From contig NZ_VCNI01000001.1 of assembly GCF_005937185.1 (NCBI RefSeq), forward strand, positions 1,236,657 to 1,300,656: DNA of 64,000 nt, read 5' to 3'. This document shows, piece by piece, positions 35,856 to 45,800 of this stretch; position 1 is the first letter of the stretch; every line of letters begins with the position of its first letter. Under the pieces are notes generated by a model that saw only the letters and a list, made by a program, of their open reading frames with translations, had not been told where the DNA came from and searched no databases. The position numbers and the translations under genes were made by a program. The DNA comes from Flagellimonas algicola (GTDB lineage Bacteria; Bacteroidota; Bacteroidia; Flavobacteriales; Flavobacteriaceae).

Positions 35856-36887
35856 TTACAAGTAACTTTTTACGTTCTCGGAATTTATGATGTCAATGGG
35901 TAAAAGCTCAACCTTGGCCAGTTCCTTATTGAATAAAAGTTTCTCCACAAGACTACGAAGGCCCAAGTAAGCCTGTTGTCTTGGAGCTTGATGAATTAAA
36001 AACTGAACCTTATCATTGTGCAAACAAACCACATTTTCAGGCAGAAGGTCATACCCGATGACCGGCTTTTTTATTCCTAGTTTATGTATGGCGTTGGCCA
36101 CCTCGTATGTCCTTGACGTGGTAATAAAATAAGCTTCAATATGCGGGTGCTTCTTGACAGTTGCATCAAAGTTGTTTCTAATTTCCTTGGAACCTAAAAT
36201 AAGGGTCAAAATCTTGAAATCCGTATGTTGCTCTTCGAAATATGATCTAAACCCATTTTCCTTTTCCTGCATATGGGCCGCGTTGTTGTAGGCTTCCTCC
36301 ACATGAATAATGGCTATTTCACAAGGTTTGTCAATAAGATTGGATACCAATTTAGCGCCTACCCGTCCACTCAAAAACAAGTCCTGACCTACATGATGGT
36401 GAACGTGCTCCCATACGGGGCTGTTGAAGGTCGTAGACAAAATGTTTCTATCGTTTAGCTCTTTCTGAAGCTGGGTACTTTCCTTGCCAAACAGGGGAAC
36501 AAACAGCAGCGCATCAGGATCTTCTCCGAGGATTTTGTTTCCTGCGCCTAAAAAAGATTTTGGTTTGGAAGGATCAAAAGTGTGGAGGGAAAAATTCAGG
36601 TCAAAAGCCGCAAATTCATCCATGAGTTCGGAAACCCCTTTCATGCATGGTTCCCAATAAGGATCCTGTTTGGCATCGGGGATGAGTATATGGATGGTAT
36701 ACACCACATTGTTCCTTAAAGATCGGGCAATGGGGTTAGGGGTATATTCCAATTCCTTAAGTGCCTGGTTAACCTTGTCCAAAGCTTTTTTTGAAACCCT
36801 ACCCCTATTGTGCAACACACGATCCACGGTGCCAATAGAGACCCCAGCCAGCTTGGCAATATCCTTGATTGTCGTGTTTTTTTTCAT
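35856..36887 (-). CDS. LacI-family transcriptional regulator
   Basis: 343 residues from ATG 36887; a TTG at 36908 is possible but less likely because the helix-turn-helix starts at residue 5 of the ATG form. TIKDIAKLAGVSIGTVDRVLHNRGRVSK is the LacI DNA-binding motif, followed by the hinge LRNN and a periplasmic-binding-protein-like core. A perfect -7 element TATATTTG (36896-36903, minus strand) puts the start of transcription at about 36889, so the message would be nearly leaderless. Operator-like sites lie upstream, so it probably represses itself, the kinase genes and the two distant targets. Confidence 0.92.
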   Translation of the reverse strand: MKKNTTIKDIAKLAGVSIGTVDRVLHNRGRVSKKALDKVNQALKELEYTPNPIARSLRNNVVYTIHILIPDAKQDPYWEPCMKGVSELMDEFAAFDLNFSLHTFDPSKPKSFLGAGNKILGEDPDALLFVPLFGKESTQLQKELNDRNILSTTFNSPVWEHVHHHVGQDLFLSGRVGAKLVSNLIDKPCEIAIIHVEEAYNNAAHMQEKENGFRSYFEEQHTDFKILTLILGSKEIRNNFDATVKKHPHIEAYFITTSRTYEVANAIHKLGIKKPVIGYDLLPENVVCLHNDKVQFLIHQAPRQQAYLGLRSLVEKLLFNKELAKVELLPIDIINSENVKSYL

Positions 36888-36925
36888 CCGTATCACAAAT
36901 ATATCCAAAAAAGAAACCGATGTAA

Positions 36926-36962
36926 TGTGTACCTTAACAGTAAAATTATGTTAACGTACACA
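36926..36962. promoter_or_regulatory. Paired operator in the lacI/kinase divergent promoter
   Basis: TGTGTACCTTAACA (36926-36939) and TGTTAACGTACACA (36949-36962) are inverted copies (13 of 14) separated by 9 bp. The first lies about 23-36 nt upstream of the lacI -7 element, in the -33 zone. The same core occurs at 35041-35056 and 55922-55937. Confidence 0.72.
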
Positions 36963-37053
36963 TTTTTTCTATCTTGCCTCCAAATTGAGCGTGTAAGTCC
37001 CATTTTTTGCCAAAAAGTAGCACCATAAAGAATCAGTATTTGAACCATTGCGA

Positions 37054-38154
37054 ATGAAGGAAAAAATCATTGCTATAGCACCCGGAAGAACATGTTTGTT
37101 TGGAGACCATCAAGATTATTTGGGACTCCCTGTAATAGCCTGTGCTTTTGACCGGCATATTAGATTGGAAGCCTGTAAGAATAGTACGGATAAATTAGTC
37201 CTCAACATGCCTGATATTGGAAAACAGCGTATCCTTGAATTGGATGTTCAAGACAAGGTTGTTTCCAAAGGAGACCATCTATTGGCCACCTTAAAAATCC
37301 TAAAAAATTATGGCTGTGTTCCAAACTCTGGCTATGATCTAACCATTTCCGGAAACGTTGCCATCAATGCGGGCACTTCCAGTTCCAGTGCCCTTATCCT
37401 TACATGGGCCCTATTTTTGGTGAATGCCTATGGTTGCAATGTCCCAATAACCAAAGAATTTATCTCGCAAGTTGCTTATGAGGCAGAGGTGACATTCCAT
37501 GGCGCTCCAGGAGGTAAAATGGACCAGTTTAGCATTGGCTTGGGAGGAATTATTTATTTGGAAACCGGTGATACCTTGGAATATGAGGTGTTTCACAAAC
37601 CACTGTCAGGTTTAATTGTGGCCGAGTCCGGAATTCCTAAAGACACGACCGGCGTCCTAGGGGAACTAAAGGAAAAAGCTTTGCTTGCCATTAACAAAGT
37701 GAAGGAAAAATTACCTTCGTTTGACGTTAGCAAAATTTCTAAGGACAATCTTCCCAAATACCGAAACTACGTCCCCGATGACCTTAAAATATACTTGGAC
37801 GCCGCCATATTAAACCATGATGTTACTCAGCAGGCCTTGATAGAATTTCAACTTCAGGAGTTGGATCCAGTTAAAATTGGGAAGCTCATGAGCCAGCACC
37901 ATAATATTTTAAGGGATTATTTGAATATCACTGTTCCCCGCATCGATGCCATGATCGAGGGGGCTTTGGGTGTAGGTGCACTTGGAGCCAAGATTGTAGG
38001 TTCGGGCAGAGGAGGCAGTATTGTGGTTTTGGCCAAAGATGGGGAACAAGACAAGGTCATCAAAGCCCTAATGGAATCAGGGGCCAAAGACGCATATGCT
38101 GTAGCGGTAGATGAAGGGGCAAGAATTTTAGAACCTCAAACCAAAACATTGTAA
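37054..38154 (+). CDS. GHMP-family sugar kinase
   Basis: 366 residues from ATG 37054. IAPGRTCLFGDHQDYLGLPV is the first GHMP motif in a galactokinase-like form, NAGTSSSSAL is the phosphate-binding GLSSSA motif, and GAKIVGSGRGGS is the third motif. It should phosphorylate a sugar at C1 (galactokinase family chemistry) in the cytoplasm. I cannot name the sugar; GalNAc, galactose or a uronic acid are candidates. The next gene, 3 bp on, is a sugar nucleotidyltransferase, so kinase product to nucleotide sugar is the likely sequence. It is divergent from the LacI gene. Confidence 0.87.
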   Translation: MKEKIIAIAPGRTCLFGDHQDYLGLPVIACAFDRHIRLEACKNSTDKLVLNMPDIGKQRILELDVQDKVVSKGDHLLATLKILKNYGCVPNSGYDLTISGNVAINAGTSSSSALILTWALFLVNAYGCNVPITKEFISQVAYEAEVTFHGAPGGKMDQFSIGLGGIIYLETGDTLEYEVFHKPLSGLIVAESGIPKDTTGVLGELKEKALLAINKVKEKLPSFDVSKISKDNLPKYRNYVPDDLKIYLDAAILNHDVTQQALIEFQLQELDPVKIGKLMSQHHNILRDYLNITVPRIDAMIEGALGVGALGAKIVGSGRGGSIVVLAKDGEQDKVIKALMESGAKDAYAVAVDEGARILEPQTKTL

Positions 38155-38157
38155 TTG

Positions 38158-39045
38158 ATGAAAGAACACTCAAATCTTATTGTATTGGCGGGCGGGGCAT
38201 CTTCCAGAATGAAGAAACAGGTCTCTCCGGAAAAAGGACTTAGTGCCGAAGACATTAAACAGGCCAACGAACGTAGCAAAGGCCTTATTGCTGTGGGCAA
38301 TGAAGGTAGACCCATGATGGATTATGTCCTATACAACGCTAAATTGTCAGGATACACCCATATCTATATTGTAATTGGGGAGCAGGGCGATCTCTTTAGG
38401 AAATTTTATGGCAACAAGGATAGAGACAATGAATTCCATGGGCTCAAAATTTCGTTTGCAATTCAATATATCCCAGAAGGAAGGGTGAAACCCTTTGGTA
38501 CTGCAGATGCAGTTTTTCAGGCTTTAGAGCAATTTCCAGAGTTGAACAGCGCCTCCTATACGGTTTGTAATAGTGATAATCTCTATTCTGTGGAAGCATT
38601 GACCGCGCTTAGAAAGACGCACAGTCCCAATGCTTTTATTGGCTACGATAGGGATGCCATGCTATTTCCCATGGAACGCATTTCACGTTTTGCCCTGGCC
38701 AAACTGGATACCGACGGCCATCTATTGGATATCATTGAGAAGCCCTCCGAAAATGAGGTAGAACGATATCGGGATGCTTCGGGTAAACTTCGGGTGAGCA
38801 TGAATGCCTTTACGTTTGACGGTGCAATGATGTATCCTTATATCAAGAATTGCCCCGTTCATCCGGAAAGAAACGAAAAGGAACTTCCCACTGCCCTATT
38901 GAATATGCTGAAGGATCATCCCGGTTCGGCCATCGGGATTCCTTTTTCGGAACATGTCCCTGACCTTACCGCCAAGGAAGATATTCTCGAGGTCAAGGAG
39001 TATTTAAGAAAGAACTATCCAAAGTTGGATTGGGAGTCAGCATAG
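38158..39045 (+). CDS. Sugar-phosphate nucleotidyltransferase
   Basis: 295 residues from ATG 38158, directly after the kinase stop. IVLAGGASSRMKK is the nucleotide-binding signature of the NTP_transferase family; KGLIAVGNEGRPMMDYVL, PFGTADAV, NSDNLY and IEKPSE are further active-site blocks. The insert EKGLSAEDIKQANERSKG between the signature and the usual lysine is unusual. It joins an NTP to a sugar-1-phosphate. Base and sugar preference are not visible. Coupling with the GHMP kinase makes a two-step salvage pathway. Confidence 0.86.
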   Translation: MKEHSNLIVLAGGASSRMKKQVSPEKGLSAEDIKQANERSKGLIAVGNEGRPMMDYVLYNAKLSGYTHIYIVIGEQGDLFRKFYGNKDRDNEFHGLKISFAIQYIPEGRVKPFGTADAVFQALEQFPELNSASYTVCNSDNLYSVEALTALRKTHSPNAFIGYDRDAMLFPMERISRFALAKLDTDGHLLDIIEKPSENEVERYRDASGKLRVSMNAFTFDGAMMYPYIKNCPVHPERNEKELPTALLNMLKDHPGSAIGIPFSEHVPDLTAKEDILEVKEYLRKNYPKLDWESA

Positions 39046-39147
39046 AGATACGAATATAAATTTTCCAAAAGGAATTGAAAAAAAGAACACAAAATGCACG
39101 GTTTAACCAACAAAAAGACATTTGACAACAAGCAGCTTACTGCTCCC

Positions 39148-39711
39148 ATGGCCAATCTAAAAGATTTGGCCAGAATATCCGGATTTTCCATTTCTACCGT
39201 ATCCAAGGCACTAAACAACAGTGATGAAATCAGTTCACTTACCAAGAAGAAATTGCGGAAACTTGCAACCGATCACAATTATATTCCAAACAAAACAGCT
39301 TGCGCCTTAAGAAAGCAAAAAACGGACATCCTTATGATATGCCTGCCCAAGCAACAGTTGTGCAAGTATTCGGCTGTTATTGAAGGAATTATTGATAAAT
39401 CACAAAGCCTTGGTTATCAAACCCTGATCCATCAATTTGATCTTAAAACATTACCCCAAGCACTTAAGCAATTGGAACCCCAAAGAACCGTGGACGGATT
39501 GGTATTTCTTCTAGAACGGACGGATCCAGCCACCGAAAACATGTTCGAGCAGCATGCGAAGGAAGGTTTGGTATTAATTAAACACACTAAACCCATAGCT
39601 CCTAATTGCGATACAAAAAAGCAACGGGGTATTGGCAGGAAACTTGGCAAGGCATTAATAGAACGAATTGACTGGAAAACCAACGCACCAGAACAGTTCT
39701 CCAAAATTTAG
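39148..39711 (+). CDS. C-terminally truncated LacI-family regulator
   Basis: 187 residues from ATG 39148; a longer frame from 39094 adds 18 residues before the helix-turn-helix. The DNA-binding domain is intact (MANLKDLARISGFSISTVSKALNNS). The effector core stops after its first half, near RGIGRKLGKALIERID, where full LacI proteins continue for about 140 more residues. Only 36 bp separate its stop from the next convergent gene, so no remnant follows. It may dimerise differently or work without a sugar ligand. It could also be a decayed gene, but the reading frame is clean. Confidence 0.75.
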   Translation: MANLKDLARISGFSISTVSKALNNSDEISSLTKKKLRKLATDHNYIPNKTACALRKQKTDILMICLPKQQLCKYSAVIEGIIDKSQSLGYQTLIHQFDLKTLPQALKQLEPQRTVDGLVFLLERTDPATENMFEQHAKEGLVLIKHTKPIAPNCDTKKQRGIGRKLGKALIERIDWKTNAPEQFSKI

Positions 39712-39747
39712 GAAAAATTCATAAACTGCAGGCTCAGGATTTAGCAT

Positions 39748-42700
39748 TTACTGCTGTTTCGCCACATATTTCAGTATGTCCAAGAATCTATTGTCCCAAT
39801 TCAAAGATTCATTTAAATCTTTTATCTTCTCCCCATCTTGAACATGCAATGCCAACAACATGGCAGCGGTTTGGTTGTCTTCAGATTCCTTTTGGATTTG
39901 CGAAAGTAGCTTTTCCCTAGCGGCATCATTACCCAGTTTTCCATGGGACATTAGCTTGAACAAGCTGTTTCTAACCACATTCGAGTCGGAATGCCTTCTG
40001 TATTTGGCAACCTGTTCAAAAAAGCCACCTGCTTTATCAGCATTTTGAAGCTTTTCATGACAAAGGCCCAAAAGATAGTCAGCCATACGGGTATCTGGAT
40101 TAAAAGGAGTACCCACGCCCAAGTTTTCAGGCCACTTTTTTGAGGCTTCCAAAAGCGCGGTGGCCTTGCTAAACTGTCCTTTGTCCATAAACTTTTTGGC
40201 TCGATAGATATGTGCCTGATCATAGATTTTTTTGCTCTCGGAAGCATGTTCAAAGGGCAATATATTCAGGCTTCCCAAAACACCTATTGCTTTGGCATAA
40301 TTTCCAGTGGACACCAAGGCCTTTGCGTAGCTCAATCCAACATTATAATTGTTTGGGAATTTTTTGAAACCCTTTTTGGCAAGCGCTACAGCTTCATCAT
40401 TTTTATCATGATCCAAGTAAAACAGAATGAAATCATCCCACCGTTTCCAATTGCTTTTGTTCAAGGCAAGGGAAGTTTCAAAATCTTTATGGGTATCTCC
40501 GTAAGGAGCATCGTCGTCCATAATCTTGGCCCTGAAGCTGTAAAAGGTATCGTTGTCTGGTACATCCTTGCATTGCTTCAATAAATCAATGGCCTTATCA
40601 TTTAGTCCTACTGCCAAATAGTTTTGTGCCAAATAATATTTAAACTTCCAATGATCATGGGTGGAAACTGCCCATTCCAGTACCGGAATCATCTCCCGTC
40701 TATATGGAAAGACAAAATCAGGAGAACTGCTAGCCAATCCCGAAAGCAACTCCTTCCCCTTTTCTGAATTTTTGGAAGCATAGGCCAAATAAAGGTTGGA
40801 CTTTAAATCTTTGGAATTTAAGTTCAATAAATGTTCTGCCATCTTACCCTGTCCCAAATTCAGGTATTCCAACGCAAGTTCCAATAAGGTCTCGTTGCGG
40901 AATTCATTCTGTATACTCTCTATGATAGAAGCTGAAGCCTCCTTTTGGAAAAGAATTTCTTCAAAAGCCGCAAAATGGTTTATTGGGCTGATTTTAAATA
41001 CTTTTTTGAGCTGTTTTTTAAACGCGTCGGCATTGATGTACTTTCGATACACCACCAATAAAACCTGTCTAGCATTTAGGTTATAGGCGTTGAATGCCAA
41101 GGCTTTTTTAGCATAACGTTCCGCTTTATCCAATTCGTTCCTGTACAGATGTATTTCTGCCATTAGGGCAAAGGATACCGAGCGAAATTGTATGGATCTT
41201 GCCGCCCAACCAAAAGATTCCAAAGCGTTAAGTGCATCTTTTTGGGCCCAATAGGCAATTCCTGCCAGGTAATTGGCTTCAGGATTGTAGGTGTCCAACT
41301 GTAAGGCTGTATTGGCAAGTTCCAAGGCTTTGTCATATCTGGTTTTTCTATATTCTGCCTCTGCTGCCAAAATCAGAGCATTGTGGTGGGTTGCATCCAG
41401 CGCAAACAATTCGGTCAATTTTTCGTCCGCCAATGCGTATTCCCGGTACTTCATCGCTTCTGAAGCTTCATGATATAACTGCTCTACCCTGGAAGGCTTT
41501 ATTTCTGGCTTGTAAACAAAATCTCTTTTAAGCAAAGTTTTGCTGACCGATGTGTATTCCAATTTATCGGCCCCAACAGAAATGTCCAGGGTATCTGTAT
41601 CCTTGCATGGGAAGGTTTTGGTAAAAATCTGCATGGGTTGCATCTCTAGAGACTCTCTAAAAACCTCCTTCTTGTTGACAAAAATTTGAAGAGGTTCCTT
41701 AAATCCTTGAAGCGCATTAATTCCTAAAGTAGCTGTCTCTCCACTCCGTTCCACGTTTAATACGCCATATTCTGAAGCGGCCTCCATCCCTCCTATCTCC
41801 TTGATTGGAAACCAGAGTTCCTGCCAAGAATCCATGACATAGGGGTCAAAGTTGGCTTGGGAAACCGGGTTTTCAGCTCCTGGAAAGTACTGATTGAACA
41901 ATCTACCTGCCTGAAATTCAATATACTGGCCATCAGTATCCGTCAAAAGGTCTTCCCAAATACCGCCTGATCTTGATAGTGCCCATAACCATAGTTTTTG
42001 TCCGGGCATTTCCTCATAGGGAGATAAGTGACCAAAACCAACATTTCGATCATGATAATAGCCTCCAAAATAATTTTTATAATCCCCTACAATATGATAG
42101 GACTTGGATGGACCAAAATTGTTGTTTTTGTACATGGCCAGATTCCTGTCCTTATCATCAATAGGCCATTTTCTCCAGGTGCCATCATGCTCCAGATATC
42201 CATTGCCTGGAATAAAGAATTCCAAATCATTGGTCGCAGGCGCCGCCCCAGTCATCCAGTTATAATAGGATTGATTTAATGGGGTTCCATTGTACCAAGA
42301 GGCATTGGTCTCAAAATAAGCTTTGTCTTTGTCCAGTTTAATTTCCACCTGCCAATACGTTCCTGATGGCAAGTCCATATTTCCAACAAAACAACTTACA
42401 CTTCCGTCTTCGTTGGTTGCTGTTTTATAATCCACAGCAGTTGCTGTACCAGGATGATGTCCTATAATCCCAAAATTAAACTCAATTCCGCCAGAGGTCC
42501 AAGGGCCCCTCATGGCAATGTTCCGGAACTTGACCACCTCGTTCCGATATAAAAACTCATTGCCCGTACTCTTTTCAATAGCTCCCCATACTTTGCCCCC
42601 TATTTCCGGTAACACATAGACCTCTATATATTCGTTTTCGAGTTTGACCACTTTCCATCCCTTTTTTTGCGATGTATGATCATACTCCTCAAACTTAAAA

Positions 42701-42855
42701 TAGGGGAATATTTTAGGGTTTTCGGTCAAAATGGGCACTGGGTTTGGTGCTCCAAATCCGTAGGTATCCAATTGTCTTACCTCTTCACTTATCTTGGCGT
42801 TTTGTGCCATTGTGCTCAGAGAGACAATCCATAAAAGTGCAGTTATTTTTTTCAA
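39748..42855 (-). CDS. DUF5107-TPR protein, exported
   Basis: 1035 residues. A short signal peptide (ITALLWIVSLSTMAQN) is followed by a DUF5107 domain (about 40-320; WKVVKLENEYIEVYVLPEIGGKVWGAIEKSTGNEFLY), which has a galactose-mutarotase-like beta-sandwich. A C-terminal array of tetratricopeptide repeats covers about 460-1010. The aldose-epimerase-like fold suggests it handles or recognises a carbohydrate. It starts 16 bp after the VCBS gene and shares its operon. The role is unproven; it recurs near sugar kinases and SusC/D genes in Bacteroidota. Confidence 0.83.
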   Translation of the reverse strand: MKKITALLWIVSLSTMAQNAKISEEVRQLDTYGFGAPNPVPILTENPKIFPYFKFEEYDHTSQKKGWKVVKLENEYIEVYVLPEIGGKVWGAIEKSTGNEFLYRNEVVKFRNIAMRGPWTSGGIEFNFGIIGHHPGTATAVDYKTATNEDGSVSCFVGNMDLPSGTYWQVEIKLDKDKAYFETNASWYNGTPLNQSYYNWMTGAAPATNDLEFFIPGNGYLEHDGTWRKWPIDDKDRNLAMYKNNNFGPSKSYHIVGDYKNYFGGYYHDRNVGFGHLSPYEEMPGQKLWLWALSRSGGIWEDLLTDTDGQYIEFQAGRLFNQYFPGAENPVSQANFDPYVMDSWQELWFPIKEIGGMEAASEYGVLNVERSGETATLGINALQGFKEPLQIFVNKKEVFRESLEMQPMQIFTKTFPCKDTDTLDISVGADKLEYTSVSKTLLKRDFVYKPEIKPSRVEQLYHEASEAMKYREYALADEKLTELFALDATHHNALILAAEAEYRKTRYDKALELANTALQLDTYNPEANYLAGIAYWAQKDALNALESFGWAARSIQFRSVSFALMAEIHLYRNELDKAERYAKKALAFNAYNLNARQVLLVVYRKYINADAFKKQLKKVFKISPINHFAAFEEILFQKEASASIIESIQNEFRNETLLELALEYLNLGQGKMAEHLLNLNSKDLKSNLYLAYASKNSEKGKELLSGLASSSPDFVFPYRREMIPVLEWAVSTHDHWKFKYYLAQNYLAVGLNDKAIDLLKQCKDVPDNDTFYSFRAKIMDDDAPYGDTHKDFETSLALNKSNWKRWDDFILFYLDHDKNDEAVALAKKGFKKFPNNYNVGLSYAKALVSTGNYAKAIGVLGSLNILPFEHASESKKIYDQAHIYRAKKFMDKGQFSKATALLEASKKWPENLGVGTPFNPDTRMADYLLGLCHEKLQNADKAGGFFEQVAKYRRHSDSNVVRNSLFKLMSHGKLGNDAAREKLLSQIQKESEDNQTAAMLLALHVQDGEKIKDLNESLNWDNRFLDILKYVAKQQ

Positions 42856-42871
42856 AACTCTAGTTTTAGTG

Positions 42872-45800
42872 CTAGTCTTCAGCGGTTAAACTGTACACCT
42901 GCACAGGTTGATTGTTTCTTGCAAATAGTAGTAGAGGAGCTTCTGAATTGCCATTGATTATTACCAAATCACGGACTTCACCATCTACATTAAGACCGCT
43001 TTCCAAATCTGCAACAGTTTGAAAGTCTCCTTGGCCATTACCCAACAACAAAAGTCCATTGTTGGCATCATAACGGCCATATTTAACCCTAGTTCCGTAG
43101 AAATTCCCGGCCAAAACCAAATCCAGATTTCCATCTTTGTTAATGTCCTTTGCTAGAATTGCATAGACGGGTGAAAATTGTGTTTGGATAGGAAGGGGGG
43201 TCAGGTTGAACGTGCCATCACCAAGGTTTTCCATATAGCTCGTAGAAAAATTATTGGCTTCCAAAAGATAGGCTCCCTCCAACTCTTCTGGTGAAAAAAT
43301 ATCTGTTATTTTTTGGGTGGCATAGTCTGAATAGTTGACGTATCTGGCTTTAAGCCCGTTCAATTGTTCCACCAAATCGTCTTTTGAGAATACCGGATAG
43401 CTCTCACCCATGAGGTAGGAACATAAAATAGGGTCAATTGCTCCATTATCATCAAAATCCTTGGCATACAATTGAACTGGTTCATCGGAGGAAGCCTTTA
43501 ATTGTGAATTCCAACCAAAATTGCCAATCACGTAATCTTGATCTCCATCATTATCAAAATCGCCTTCAACAATCCGGTTCCACCAGCCTTTGGATTTTTG
43601 AGTATCGACGGCATTGTTTTCCTCTATTAATTTGCTTTTCTCATTCCTAAAAAAGCGAATGGACATAAATTCGCCCACCAAAATCAAATCTTTAAGCCCA
43701 TCTCCATTAAAATCAGTCCATAAGGCATCGGTTACCATACCGATCTGGGATATATCCTTGTTAAGCTCATTGGTACTATCCTTAAAGTTACCATTCCCAT
43801 CGTTCTTCAAAATATAACTTCTGGCAGCCCTGGGATATTGGCCAGGCACTGATCTGCCACCCACAAACAAATCTTGATCACCGTCTTGGTCGTAATCGTA
43901 TGCTCTTACACAGGATCCATTGGTCAGCATCTTGGGTAAGGCAGATGCTTTTTTGGTAAAGTTTCCGTTGTTGTTTATGTACAGTCTGTCCTGAAGTTCA
44001 GGAGCTTCCTCTTCAAATTCGTGGCTTCCACTAACTATATAGAGATCCATATCCTGATCGTTGTCCGCATCAAAAAACAATGCGCCAACATCTTCGGATT
44101 GTTCATCCTCTTTGAATGAAACGATGTTAGCTTCAGCAAAATTCCCAGTTCTTCGCTGTACCAAAATTTTTCCAGCAGTACCTTTTGCCCCACCAATAAA
44201 AATATCCTCTAAGCCATCATTGTTGACGTCCGATTTGGCCATTTTTGGCCCCTGGGTGGAAAGTTGGTGAGGAATTAGCGATTCCCTCTTGAAGTCCACA
44301 AACATATTTTCAATATGGTTGTAAACCAATAAACTATCGGAAGTAATATCCGAAAAGTATTGCTGCTGTGGTATACTTTCAGCTACATCCGCTATTGTCG
44401 CTTCGGCCTGTGTGAACCTTAATGTTTGGTTGGCCTCAATGTTATTCTTTGTAGAGACCGTCCCATCAGGCCATATCACCTCTAGGTTATCGACACTCTG
44501 TAAGGTCCCCAAACCAAAAATAAGAGAAGGGTCAACGGACGATTGAAATCCCCTTGCAGGATACAACTCCTGGTGCAGCAGCAAGGTATCTGATTTAAGA
44601 ATCACTTTGGCTCCCACCGCCAAGGTATTCCCTTCCTTGCCTTGTAGCTGTATCTTTAAATAGTTGTTGTTCCCCAGTAACTCACTGTTGTTGCGGTAAA
44701 TAAAAGCCTCGTCGTCCGTATTGTTGACCACCAAATCATAATCCCCATCATTGTCTAGATCCACGTAGGCAGCGCCATTGGAAAGGGATTTCCCATCAAG
44801 GCCCCAATCTGCAGTTACTTTTCCAAAAGTTAGATCCCCTTTGTTCCGATACGCGTAATTTTCTTCAATGGTGGAAGGAATATTTTCCAATAAATCCTTG
44901 ATCGCGGTTTCCACTCCGGAATCCATTTCTTCCAAGCGCTTTTGAACCGCAAAATTCATGAAATCCATATTGGTATAGTCCCGCTTAACACCGTTGGTCA
45001 CAAATAAATCCTTGTAACCGTCGTTGTCAAAATCGGCAAAGAGCGGTGCCCAGCTCCAATCGGTAGCATGTATTCCTGCCAATTGTCCAATTTCCGCAAA
45101 GGAATTCCCTTGATTCAAATGCAGCATGTTTCGCATGTACTGATGATGAAAATCAGAATCCACAAGAAATTGGTGCTTGTCATAGTTATCCGGGCCAGAG
45201 ATCATTTTTTGTCTAAAGTTCCCTTCCGGGAGCATATCCAAGGTTACAATATCCGGCCTGCCATCATTGTTGATATCTGAAATGTCCGATCCCATGGAAA
45301 AATGGGAGGTGTGCCCAATAAAATCCTTTAGACTTTCGGTGAAAGTGCCATCACCATTGTTCAGGTACAAAAAGTCGTGTTCGTGAAAATCATTGGAGAT
45401 ATAAATATCCGGCCAAGCATCATCATTGATATCACTGATGGAAACACTTAATCCAAATCCCAATACACTGGACATGATTCCGGCTTCTTGGCTGACATCC
45501 ACAAATTTTCCATTGTCATTTCGGTACAAACGATCCGCATAATCCGGGAACGATTTTTTTCTTAGGTTCTTGGAGGCATTTTTAAGACTTGAATACGGTT
45601 GAACCGAATGATTAAGTACAAAAACATCCATGTCTCCGTCCCTGTCATAATCGAAAAAATTTCCCTGTGTGGAATATCCAAAGTCATCCAAGCCATATTC
45701 TGCTGACTTTTCTGTAAAGGTTAAATCCCCATTGTTAATAAAGAGCAGGTTTCGCCTTTTTTCCTTGTCTTTAGCTGCCGATCGACAGACATAAATATCC

